Assembly (NCBI GenBank): GCA_038501625.1
Contig: JAZAYU010000200.1
Coordinates: forward strand, 496,001-560,000
Length of the DNA: 64,000 nucleotides
Direction: 5' to 3'
Source of the DNA: Corbicula japonica
Taxonomy: Eukaryota; Mollusca; Bivalvia; Venerida; Cyrenidae
Within the stretch, counting starts at the first letter, position 1; every line of letters starts with the position of its first letter. A program made the translations under genes and the position numbers. Below are positions 54,001 to 63,240 of this stretch, one piece after another. A model generated the notes under the pieces. It searched no databases. It was given only the letters and a program-made list of their open reading frames with translations, and was not told the origin of the DNA.

Positions 54001-57000
54001 CGCCACTTTTGGCGGTTCGGTGTATGTGCGTGCGTGCGTCCGTCCGTCCATGCGGATTTGTCCGGACCATTTCTCCTATATGAATGGAGGAATTTCTGTA
54101 AAACTTCACACAAATGTTCACCTCAAATGTTCTAGTGTCGCGCAAACATTGTCTTATATCCAACTCCGATGTTCAGCCCATGGTTTCCTCTTACCAATCA
54201 GACATTTTTTTGCGTTACGACATCTTTCAAGGTTTTGCGTCAATAAACGATGTAGTCTATGGAATTTAAGAAATTTTCATTAAGGCTCTGAGATTGTCAA
54301 GCCGTTAAACAGTGTACAATTCAGTGCCATCGTTTATTTCCATTGCATCCCATTGTAACTTGTATAGTAAATATCCAATGATTTCTGCGGCGACCCTTTC
54401 TAGCTACGCATCAAAGGTCTCTTGTATACATATAATTTCATTAAATAAATTCGCCATTAATACTTATTTCTCAGACCACTGAATGATTCGGGGACGACTA
54501 GTAGCCGTACCATTTTTTTAAAGAAAACGCTAGTAGCCGGACTGTAAAATGGCTAGTAGCCGTACAATCTTGTCACACTACCAGTGCTAATGAAAATTCG
54601 AGTTTTTCGAAAATTAGCGCGTTGGGACAAGATTTAAATACATGAAGTAATACAGTAATGAATACACTTCACATAGTAAAACGAATTTCGGCCAAACAAT
54701 GTAAATAAAGCTTTGAAATGGACGTATGAAGTGACACGATTGACATTTTTTTTGGAAATTTTGGTGATCGATCGTATTTTCTCGAAGTTAACGGTGTATC
54801 ACGTTCATTTTATAACTCGACGCACTCTATTTCTTGATAGTCTAAGTATTTAAAGTAAAAGAATTAAATAATTACTCTGTATTCAATTTCTTACCCGCTT
54901 TTTAACCAGCTCCTTCGTGATGGCTATGTGAATAGTCAGCGCTATCGGAAGTAGGGTCGGACTTTCGAGTGTACACTGTGATATTATTTCTCTAAATATA
55001 CCCGATATGTATAGACAATATATATAGACGAACTCCTCCATCTTACCTAAAAGCATACACTTGATAAAATCAGCAAATGCGCATCGCCATAAGTGATACA
55101 GATTATTGGAAAACCATTCAACAAAGATCGCACTATATGATACAACAGAAATACTTAAAATGATCCTAATAATTCCGTTTTCAATGTGTCATTTACGAAT
55201 TGTTTATATCGCAGCCATGCAATCACCTTACTATATCCGGCATATGATACAATCGGTTTATATATAGTGGAAACAATATCTGGTGATTTACAGCGCTAAC
55301 AAGCTATGGGTCGAGGGGATTCTAGTAGAACAGCTTTTTACTTGACGTTGCGCTAATATACGAGGGCTGATCCAAAAATTCACGGAAAAGTGTTCTAATT
55401 TCCTTAATTTTGTAAATGGAGCAGTGAAATTTTACCAAAATGTAGATACATCTATTATCTATTGATACACCAAGTAACGGTCTTAAGTAACTGTCGCTAC
55501 ACAACGGGTATTATTTATGCGTTTGTGTAACTGGAAGAGTTTTAATAAACATATTTTGTTATTTATAGGAAAAACTCGAAGTTTTTATTAAATACTCGGC
55601 GTTGGTGGAAACCTTCTCGTAAAATAGCACCTAAGAAAAATAAAACATACTCGTATGCTGTTTTACTCAGACGGTATATATATTTTTTAACTTGTCGGAG
55701 AGAAGTGATTTGGAAGATTTAATTCTTGTAAATAATGTACTTAATAATGTAATTAATAATGTACAGTTAATTATTTAAGAGCATTATTTTAAAATTAAAA
55801 ATATTATTTTAAGACAAATGTGCATAAATTCTTTATTCTTTTTAATACTGTATAGCGATTCTAATGTTTCCATTTTTTCTGATGTTTTGTGTTCTTTGGT
55901 GTTTCAAACTGTACCAGAATTCCTGTTTTTTGTTTGTTAACAATCACAATTTATATAATGTTACATGCTTTAATTGAACAAAGTATTTAAAGATACTGAA
56001 TTATTTCATGACCATAGATTCGATTCGATTTGTCCTGTTTTTTTTCTGAGGTTCTGATGTGTATTGTGTGTTCTAGTTTACCCGATTCCTTATAACAGCA
56101 ACATGTTATAAAATAGAAATATATTCCTAATTAAAAAAAAACAACATGATGTTAAGACAAGTATATATCAATCGTTATATTTCTTCAAATATTGGATAGC
56201 AATTTTTACAGTCGGACGGTGTACTGGGGGTGATTAATAGTACCGTACAGCACATGCGTTAATACATTACCATGTCAACTCATTTAAAGTCTCATTGCAT
56301 TCATTTAATAATTTATTAAATTAATATGAAAACAACTATTAACGAGTGAACCGTTGGTAACAAAAGCATAGTCAATAAAACAATTAAAATATATAAAAAC
56401 AAACCACTGCTGTTCTTAGATTTCCGACCGGAGGGATCACATGACAGTCATGTGACAGTATTGTATACCATACTTTTTGCTATAAATATTTGTCTTAAGC
56501 TATTTTAATAATACACATGAATGTATTTCCAAGACTAATTAACATTATTCTTAACCCAAAACTTAATACCGTTTTGAAAATACGGAATTCAAACTAAATG
56601 ATAGGTGATGTAGATTTCGTTAGTGCAATTAGTTAAACTGGTTAAAAAGAACCGCGGAAATAGACCTTAACAAAGCTGTACTTAATATTAAATAAAAGAT
56701 AAAATTTTAAAAAATATATTTTCTATTGCAAAGCATGTTACTAAAATGAATTTAGCGAATGAAATATGTTGTTTGTAATTGAAATTGACAGTGTTCATTA
56801 TTTGTTAAAATTAACCCATAGAGCTATATTATTCAAACATTTTTCTTATAAATACAACCTTAAAAACATGTATCATCTTGCTTCTTTTGAAAACTAAACA
56901 TTGTAAACATAGTTATCAAACCAGAACAGATGTTAAAATAGGAAAATAACCTATTTTCTTGCAATAAAAACAACATTTTATATGGAGGCCTGTTGATTAT

Positions 57001-57544
57001 ATATGCTGATTACATGTTATAAATAATGTCAATTTTGATTGATTCAAACGCTGATTATATACACTGTCAATAAATTTGATAAATTCAAACGCTTAATGTC
57101 GGGCTGCAGAGTTTTTTTTTAATATACACATAAAGTGCTTTTTAATATATACATAACATTTTCACAATTTGTTTTTTCCCAGAGAAACATGTTTCTCCCT
57201 CCTCTCTATAAAATAAGCCTAAATCATAATATAAAACTCTAAACACAATTTCCTTTTCATTTCATACTAATGTACATTGAGTAAGTTTCTAACAACATGC
57301 GAAGTTTCATTAAATTCTTGTAAAGAGATGTTTTGAAGTTGAAGCAGTCATCCTCAAAAAGCTTATTTATACTATCTAATTTATAATTAACCATCAAATT
57401 TAAGTTAAATTGAAATGTTCATCAGTGCATGCGATGATTTTTATAAAACTACTTATTGAAAAATAACAACAATTAATCTCATATTAAAATTTTGTACTCA
57501 CCGATAACAAGCAACATCAGCGTTAAGAATTTTAGAGCAGACAT
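42098..57544 (-). CDS. secreted protein with one cadherin-like domain and an unfamiliar C-terminus (4 exons)
   Basis: Exons in transcription order: 57544-57502, 50793-50660, 44863-44661, 42521-42098. Intron phases 1, 0 and 2 all match and give 267 residues. Exon 1 codes a signal peptide core (MSALKFLTLMLLVIG). Exons 2-3 form a cadherin-like unit: PPFITTVPG, GAYVWDLNAVDVNT, GDTFTFSLSG, EKFEVTQ, YLTVKETLADNTVYNIRVTATDN. The calcium-binding LDRE is replaced (ETLADNTVY) and no DxNDN is visible, so calcium binding is doubtful. The fourth exon (140 residues, acceptor TTTGTTTTCAG) has a hydrophobic run CVVYLTVLVKIMLLFSIP that may span a membrane; I do not recognise it. Its link to exon 3 rests on phase and order only. 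If exon 3 is not spliced, the frame stops at TAG two codons after GK. The exon 2 donor is supplied by a transposon (see 45753-50663). Confidence 0.65.
43256..43840. repeat. tandem duplication, period 304 bp
   Basis: Two copies start at CCAATCTCCTTTGCAGAG (43256) and CCAATCTCCTTCGCAGAG (43560). They are nearly identical over about 280 bp, to AACAGAGGTGAATGTAATG. Low divergence suggests a recent event. It lies in the intron between exons 44661-44863 and 42098-42521. Confidence 0.9.
44418..44660. repeat. tandem duplication of about 120 bp beginning at the exon-3 splice donor
   Basis: Both copies contain ATGCGTCGATAA.ACAGAG, GAGTATATTTCAAGTCACAC, ATAATTGTCATCTGG, TTGATCTTCTCTTCA and GCCTAC. The GTAGGC donor hexamer of the exon ending at 44661 (minus strand) occurs again at 44541-44536, so the intron start carries a duplicated donor-like site. 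Confidence 0.85.
48707..49060 (+). pseudogene. 5' fragment resembling a hAT-derived (KIAA1586/ZNF862-like) gene
   Basis: 117 residues from the ATG at 48707: a polar start with DDSSILSYFKRNRPCEAD, a long Ser/Thr/Pro-rich linker (PDSPSRATLTTPSTPSRREI), then DPKWKKVYSWLQEVGNG. From memory, the motif order 'S-x-LSYF ... linker ... W-x-x-x-Y-x-W-L' resembles the N-terminus of hAT-transposase-derived proteins, where a zinc finger would follow. Here the frame runs into a T-rich, AT-rich tract and ends at LYIFT. It is either a first exon or a truncated copy. The frame stays open upstream to 48632. Confidence 0.4.
49110..49330. repeat. dispersed retroelement-type repeat, copy A
   Basis: GCATATCAGGAATCGCCACA, ACAGCCTCCCC, TAGCGCCTTGGAACAGTCAGTGGC and GGGTTTAAACCAGGTTCTA match 60050-60300, and more weakly 58300-58750. 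It belongs to a family of multi-copy elements of uncertain class. Confidence 0.7.
50790..51115. repeat. tandem copies of the exon-2 3' splice site region
   Basis: About seven imperfect units of 40-65 bp share ACACAGACCTGTAACACAGAT and GTCGCCAATTT. The first, at 50790-50806, is the actual acceptor of exon 50660-50793. On the minus strand each unit offers TGTGTTACAG|GT-type sites: real at 50793, repeats near 50937, 51050 and 51094, weaker ones near 50870, 50975 and 51010. Confidence 0.85.
51280..51810. repeat. left arm of an old large inverted repeat (partner 55060-55290)
   Basis: CACTGTATATAAACCGATTG (51295) is matched inverted by CAATCGGTTTATATATAGTGG (55250), with CCGGATATAG on both sides. 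TGTATCAGTTATGGCGAT (51766) is matched by ATCGCCATAAGTGATACA (55083). The order fits the TIRs of a decayed element that later took in the 52989-54980 element. Confidence 0.5.
52149..52352. mobile_element. MITE with TAGATTCTCATCC ends, copy 2
   Basis: Nearly the same as 36952-37171 but without the poly-C run; AAGATTCTCATCCCCGC at the left, CCGGATGAGAATCTA at the right. Confidence 0.8.
52404..52574. mobile_element. TTAA palindromic MITE, strongly diverged copy
   Basis: AAACCCTTTACTCAATG at the left and CATGGAGTAAAGGGTC at the right, with GACCAATGTAGATCATCGTCAGC inside. The interior is shortened. Confidence 0.6.
52989..54980. mobile_element. DNA transposon with about 480-bp terminal inverted repeats, ATATT flanks
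   Basis: Left end CACAGTGTACACTCGAAAGT and right end its exact inverse, flanked by ATATT at 52984-52988 and 54981-54985. Arms (52989-53475 and 54493-54980) are nearly identical. The inner parts of the arms carry the repeated motif GTACGGCTACTAGC (left) / GCTAGTAGCCGTAC (right), two to three times each. The centre has (ACGC)n and (TGCG)n tracts at 53820 and 54025, again inverted to one another. No transposase frame is visible. The superfamily is not clear from a 5-bp flank. Confidence 0.85.
55361..55400. mobile_element. single mariner-type terminal repeat
   Basis: TACGAGGGCTGATCCAAAAATTC matches the usual start of mariner elements (CGAGGGxTGxxCCAAAAA). I found no inverted partner downstream, so it is a solo end or a decayed element. 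Confidence 0.5.
55400..57490. other. first intron of the cadherin-like gene, AT-rich
   Basis: About 2 kb of AT-rich DNA (many TTTAATA/AATTATT runs). GTAATTAATAATGTAC is repeated at 55735-55765, and CATGACAGTCATGTGACAG lies near 56440. No exon, RNA gene or recognisable mobile element seen. Confidence 0.4.
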
Positions 57545-57604
57545 CTTTAATTCCTCGACGAATTTATTTTGCTTTCTTGCTTTTTCTCGAGTGTTTTTTC
57601 GTAG

Positions 57605-57612
57605 TATTTATA
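57605..57612 (-). promoter_or_regulatory. candidate TATA box of the cadherin-like gene
   Basis: Read on the minus strand, CTTATAAATACTACG places TATAAATA about 60 bp before the ATG at 57544, giving a short leader. Confidence 0.45.
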
Positions 57613-58279
57613 AGTGTTTAGAACGTCGATTAAAATACAGCGATAAGTTCATAAACAGTGTTGTTAATGAAAACTCACTCACCTATAAAATCATGATAAA
57701 ATTGGAATGTTGCGAAAACATCATTTGCAAGTTAAAAAAGTATCCCAACTCGGGGGTAAAACGCAACAAACTGCGTATTTTGTTTTATTTTTGGTCAATA
57801 TTTTGAGTTATCTATAAACAGCTGCAATCTGGAATGAAACAGGTTCAGCTGTTTCATAAAGACCACATATTCGCATATTATGTGTTCATATTAGAGTATT
57901 TGCTCATACTAGAGTACTTGTTCATGTAAGAGTGTTAGAGTATTTGTTTATGTCAGCGTATTTGTTGATATTATAGTAAGTCATCGCAAGATGAAGGGTG
58001 TATGGCCAAGAAGTTCCTGTTCTTATCCTTAGAAAATATATTTCAAGAGCTTTAGGTAGGAACCTGTTAGAATAAGAAACCTGTACAAACTTCCTTAGTC
58101 TGGTTCCCGATCCTATTACAGGGATAGTTGTATGATCGGGAACCAAACTAGAACTTCCTAGGCACTGCAGGATCTAGTATTTTTCCTTTGGATGGATTCC
58201 ATTCAGACGTACGTTTTTAATCTGGTAGGACGCCACGCTTTTTGTATGCCATATATTTGTAATATTCTGGTATCAATAA

Positions 58280-58850
58280 TATTTGTACGAATTATAAAAA
58301 GTGAGATATGCACATCAGAAATAGCGACTTCAACAGAAACATCCTCCCTGTACAAACAAAAATTAATAAAGAAAGAAAAAGGAAGCATAGGTAATAGCAA
58401 TGATAGTGGTGACACACCTACCTCATTGATATAAACACCTCGAATAGTATGTCTTTTTGTAGAGTTTAGAAAATTCTAAGATTAGATTTTTCATGAGAGA
58501 GTATTCAAAACTTATAATGATGATTAAGAACTATACAGTTTAACGTTCTGGTATCTTCAATAAATGTCATACCATTATTGTAATATGCATTCGTATCCGT
58601 TTAAACTTCATCGCAAAAATTAATTTTTTGTACTTTTCAAGGACAGTGAATACATGGTAACCGCTTTTTAACGGCAGGTGGCAAGATATGTACCACAGGG
58701 GGTTTACACCAAATGATAATAAGCACCAATCTCACACAAACAGATTCTCATATGAAGTACAAGTTGACTTGGTAAAAAGTCTCCCCGTACATATAGTCAG
58801 TACTGTTATCAGTAACATAACCCGTTAAAGATGTCGTGCAGTGATGATAA
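58280..58850. repeat. dispersed retroelement-type repeat, copy B (diverged, interrupted)
   Basis: GATATGCACATCAGAAATAGCGAC, GGGGGTTTACACCA, CACAAACAGATTCTCATATGA and AAAGTCTCCCCGTACAT resemble copies at 49.1 and 60.1 kb and the flank of the reverse transcriptase fragment at 61.5 kb. Confidence 0.55.
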
Positions 58851-58889
58851 AGTATATCAGAGCTATCCGATCAACCTTTTCTGGGATTG

Positions 58890-58975
58890 TTCCGGTTAGC
58901 TCAATTGGTTGCGTCGTCGGAATTGCAGGGCTAGGCGCTGCCGCCGTGATGGTGCGGGTTCGCTTCCAGCTAGAA
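58890..58975 (+). mobile_element. tRNA-derived SINE head
   Basis: GGTTAGCTCAATTGG fits a tRNA A box and GGGTTCGCTTCC a B box, spaced about 55 bp. The region does not fold into a full tRNA: an extended middle (GGGCTAGGCGCTGCCGCCGTG) replaces a normal anticodon arm and there is no matching acceptor stem. A SINE promoter region is the best reading; the tail is not obvious. Confidence 0.55.
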
Positions 58976-60039
58976 ACACTATCATTTTAAACTCACCTCG
59001 ACAATACTGAGTTCAAAAGCACACAAACATACAAAACATAGAAATGGCTTTGTGAGAATGTGTGAAAAAAAATGCAGGCACTGACCGTACTGTGATTACA
59101 GCACCTGAATTTAAATCAGCATTAAATTTTGCAGATGGATTATGAATTATGTGTATAAATTCATATTGTCTTTTAGTTTTGTAATTAATAAATCAAAGAG
59201 TAATAGTAAATACCGGTACTAGAAGAGTATTATTCTGGGGTCTATGAAAGTGTAAATATACATATAAGATCTGACAAAATTTCAAGTTAAGTATAAAATA
59301 TAAATCCTATTTAAGAGGAAATAGTACGAGTTTTTCAATGTTAGACGCAATATCATTTTAACATAAAATATGTAACTATATCACTATAGTTCATTAGTCA
59401 CAGTATAGTATTTGCGTAACTTGATTTACATTTTGTTTACGATCTGACTTACTTTATTCGACTGATTTAAGATATTTTTCATTTCCTTCTGAACTTTTTG
59501 TCCTTATTCGTCTCGAACTGTCGCTGTAATTAGAGAAAACGTGATAAAACTGAATATTGATTAAGGAAAACCAAACTAAAACAACAAGACCTTCCCCACG
59601 GCCAAGGGAGAGGATCATTTAACAATAAGATCACAAACAGTTGATGGAAAATGTAACCCTTTGATCGGCAACAATCTTCAAAAAACTTGGATCCTCAAAG
59701 GAAGTGATTGGTAGTTACTTATGCATTTATTCAACTGTATTCACTGAAGTGTTTAAATTAAGGGACATCTGCCGTCATTGTACTGTCGTCGAAAAACAGA
59801 AAATAGATCAAAATCTTGCTTACATAAAAACGCAGTTCAAAACAGTTTTACACAAATAAATGTTATTAATAAATGCATCTTTTTTACATACGTTATGAAA
59901 AAGGTTAGAAAAGTTAAGAAAAATAGTTAACATATATATAACTAAAAATTCCCTAAAATTCTACTACACACAAACAAAAAAACTAAAAAATAAACATTAA
60001 CATCATTCTACAACAATTGTCGTGTTCGTCGGCTTTCAA

Positions 60040-60330
60040 AAAAAAGGGTGAAATATGCATATCAGGAATCGCCACATTCAGAAAAAACAGCCTCCCCACA
60101 CAGTCAAGAAGAAGAGAGAGGGAGAGAGCATGGTTAATTAAATGATCAGTTTCAAAAAAAGACACCGCTAACAATAAACAAAAATGAGAACCCGAGGGGT
60201 TACCGCCTTCGTACGGTCAGTGGCAAATCAAATTACCACTGGGGGTTTAAACCAGGTTCTATGGTGCACCAACCTCACACTTGCCCCAACAGGTTCTCAT
60301 ATCACAAAACAAGTACAAGTTGTCTTGGTG
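60040..60330. repeat. dispersed retroelement-type repeat, copy C
   Basis: ATATGCATATCAGGAATCGCCACATTC, ACAGCCTCCCC, TACGGTCAGTGGCAAAT and GGGGGTTTAAACCAGGTTCTA are shared with 49110-49330. GGTTCTCATATCAC matches copy B. Confidence 0.7.
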
Positions 60331-60398
60331 AAAAAACTCCAACCCACTTATCGGCTAAACAATGTTGCATGCAAAAGCACACAAACATATAAAACATA

Positions 60399-60485
60399 CT
60401 GTGGAACTCCCTGCCCACTATAGTAGTCATGCAGCCTAATCTTGCAAATTTCAAGAAGGCTTTGCATGCAACAAACAGACCCTAA
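60399..60485 (+). pseudogene. C-terminal end of a LINE (non-LTR retrotransposon) reverse transcriptase
   Basis: The frame reads LWNSLPTIVVMQPNLANF then KKALHATNRP and stops. This is the common 'LWNSLP..v..a.sl..FK..L' ending of LINE ORF2 proteins. Only 28 codons remain; a stop lies just upstream. Confidence 0.7.
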
Positions 60486-60804
60486 ATGACTGGAGGTGTT
60501 TTTATCTTTTATCTATCACTGCTGACTCTTATCAGCCTTTTACCCTTTTGCACTCATCCTTTTAACACATGCACTGACGCGCACCTGCCAAAAATACCAT
60601 TTGTTTGGGAGTTCGGCAGTATTTATAGATAGATATAAGAAGCTAAGAGCATTTCAAAGCCGAAGGGGCGGGTACTCAATGATCTTACCGAGACCAGAGC
60701 TCCTGGAGTAAAATCAGCAAGAACACGATGACAGGGATGAAAGAAACAAATCGAGCTTATAGGTTCTTTTAAGAAAAGATTTTCCCATAAACCTTCATAA
60801 ACTC

Positions 60805-61440
60805 TTAATCCCCTGCCACCGTCGTGCAACCAAAGAGGTAAGCATAATGATCAACTGTAGAAGGGTTAATCACCAGGCCTGCAGAGCGCTGTAAAATATC
60901 ATGTTGGTAACCTTTCTTTTTAAATTTACAGATGGTTTTTACGAATAACCGGGAGAAATAAGCACTGCCTTTTATCTTCTTAAGTTTATAAATTAAATCT
61001 CCATAAAAAACTGGCTGTGAAATACCTTGTTGCAAAAGTGATTTTAAACTGCACCTGTATTTATGAATTAGATCTGGGTATCAGCGATAAAACTTGCAAA
61101 AGGTTTTCCTTAATTTGTGATACCGATAACCTTGTTTTAAAAGTTTTTCTGTAATGCAAAGATTACGTTCATTGAAATCATTAACATCGTTGCAAGCTCT
61201 TGAAAAGCGAACAAGCTGTGAGATATAAACCCCATAAGATGTTGCACGGGGAACATCGCCGTCTAAAACCGGAAAATTTACTATATCAAAATTAAAATCA
61301 TCTCTTTTATCATAAATTTTAGTAGTGACATAACCATTTTCAATGGACAGATTTAGATCGAGAAAGTTTGCTTGCTTTTCTGAAGTGTTCGCTTTATGAA
61401 GTTGTAGTTCTTTAGGATAAATCTTATTAACCAGTAATGG
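60805..61440 (-). pseudogene. C-terminal part of a retroelement reverse transcriptase with an internal stop
   Basis: The minus-strand frame reads KIYPKELQLHKANTSEKQ, FLDLNLSIENG, KIYDKRDDFNFDIVNFP, DGDVPRATSYGVYISQLVRF, KLLKQGYRYHKLRKTFCKFY, then a TGA (61083-61081), then LLQQGISQPVFYGDLIYKL and SAGLVINPSTVDHYAYLF. From memory this is the tail of a reverse transcriptase family abundant in molluscs and cnidarians; I am unsure whether it is Penelope-like. The catalytic part is absent, so it is a truncated, dead copy. Confidence 0.75.
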
Positions 61441-62507
61441 AAAATGGTTATTGTCAAAGTTCCCTTTTCATCTATTTCAATATCACAGTAGCGTTGTTTG
61501 TTCCGTGTGTCGGCTGTAAAATGTCTCCCCGTACATTCAATCAGTGCTGTCATCCGTTACGTCTTTTGAAGGTCGTTGAGCACGATACTTATGTGCTAAG
61601 TCAATAGTACTTTTAAAATTGCCTTTGTTTTAATATTTCGGCCAGTTTATAGATGGGTGGTTTAAATATCCCAATGTATACAGATTCGGATATTAATGTT
61701 TAAAACTACATGTAACTATGATATCTCTGCAAAAATTAATGGAGTTAAATCGACATTGGTAATTGTTGCAGCTGGTCAACAGAATGTGGGGGATTAGGCA
61801 TGAGGAAATCAAGACGAGCAATTGTTAAACATGTTACTGTATTCACTGAATTATACTGCTACTAAACGCGCACCTCCAGTCCCGACGGTGATACCGATAA
61901 AATGAGGTGCGCGTATTCCGGTGAGCGAGGTGCGTGTATAAATTCGACAACAACAAGGTAGGTGATGTCTTTTTACCAATATTTACACGATCTGTACAAA
62001 CGTTGCCAAAAAAGTAAAAACATAGTTCGACCCTCATTAGAATAAACCTTATGTGCGCTGAGCAGTTTCCCTGAAATCGTTGGATTCGCTGAGATTTCCT
62101 CATTCTCCCTCGAAACTGAGGTGAGATTCAACGAGTTGATAAACAGAAAATCAGTAGTTTTTCTCCAAAATGACAATCTGCTCCGCATCTATTGCATCAG
62201 TCTATCCGCATTAGTTATAAAACATACATAAATCTTATTTCCCGTTGTGAAATCGATTTTTATAGGGATACTTTCTGTCAAAATTTGATTGGGACTGGAG
62301 GTGCGAGCTCGGGACTGGAGGTGCAGTATAAAATTTGTAAGGATAAAAACTAACATACGCGGAGTAGGTAAATGAACTAATAAGGTAAACGAGTTAGGAA
62401 AGGGAAATAATACGATGCATTATTCTTGTATCTCACGTCAAATATAGTTAGGCCTATTGCAATTTTTGCAGAGTACACACTTATAAACACGTATATTGAT
62501 AACAGTG

Positions 62508-62635
62508 ATTTTCGACAAATGAGATACAGTTCAGAGTGTAAGCAGTTTTTCTGGGTTGGAAAGAAACTATTTGGAGGTCGTTGTATTCGATTTATGACTG
62601 GAATGAAATGTGAAACAGAACTGTTGCAGGGACAT
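62508..62635 (+). pseudogene. inverted continuation of the same unknown gene
   Basis: The plus strand reads MRYSSECKQFFWVGKKLFGG, RCIRFMTGMKCETELLQG. By remembered family order this should follow ..NIAFLLWCDVV.., which is on the minus strand immediately to the right. The two pieces converge at about 62640-62660, pointing to a small inversion inside the element. Confidence 0.4.
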
Positions 62636-62659
62636 ACGTTACTTGATCCGCAACAAAAA

Positions 62660-63240
62660 CTTACAACGTCACACCACAAAAGGAATGCAATGTTTTTATG
62701 TGGAAATCTTTCTTTACTTATCAGACATAAGAATTGTTCAAGAATATCAACTTTCCCGTTCTTTTCTATAGCCTTTACGACACTTGGTATGAGAGATATA
62801 ATATTTGCATGATACTGAAAATGATCACCTGGTTTGTCTCTCAACAGATCATTTACATATTCATTCTCACCATCGTCGGGTATTTCAGGCATTACACTGC
62901 ATCCGACGGTTTGATGTTGAATCATTACTGGAAGAAATGGATGTTAACATTGAATGGTCATAAAAAGCAGTTTTTTTTCTGTTCAGATGATTTCTTTGGA
63001 GTAAATAATTTAACAAATTTTGACGAAGGTGTATTTCTAGCGTAATCACACTTTGTTTTCTTTCTATAATGGTAACGTCCAGACGAAAAAATATAACTGG
63101 TTTTCTTTTCAGAAGATGTTCTTCATTCTGGATAGTTTAAGCCCTTGTCCCTTTTTAGTGTTGAAACCCATTTCTTTAAATATATGGCAAATTTCTCATA
63201 ATCAATGCCTACAACAAAAAAGTACAGTAGATAATATACT
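62660..63240 (-). pseudogene. remains of an unknown gene inside the long-TIR element
   Basis: Minus strand: after TTTTGTTGTAG (an acceptor-like site at 63207) comes IDYEKFAIYLKKWVSTLKR, later FTPKKSSEQKK, then MPEIPDDGENEYVNDLLRDK and ERFPHKNIAFLLWCDVVSF, ending near 62660. From memory, pieces like FPxxNIAFLLFLDVV..MRYSxETKxFFWVGxKLFxGxFIRFM occur together in an uncharacterised invertebrate protein family. Frame changes and stops show it is broken. The expected continuation lies on the other strand at 62508-62635. Confidence 0.4.

Noticed and set aside
58890..58975. Functional tRNA gene
   Set aside because: A and B box-like sequences are present but no complete cloverleaf or acceptor stem; a SINE fits better.
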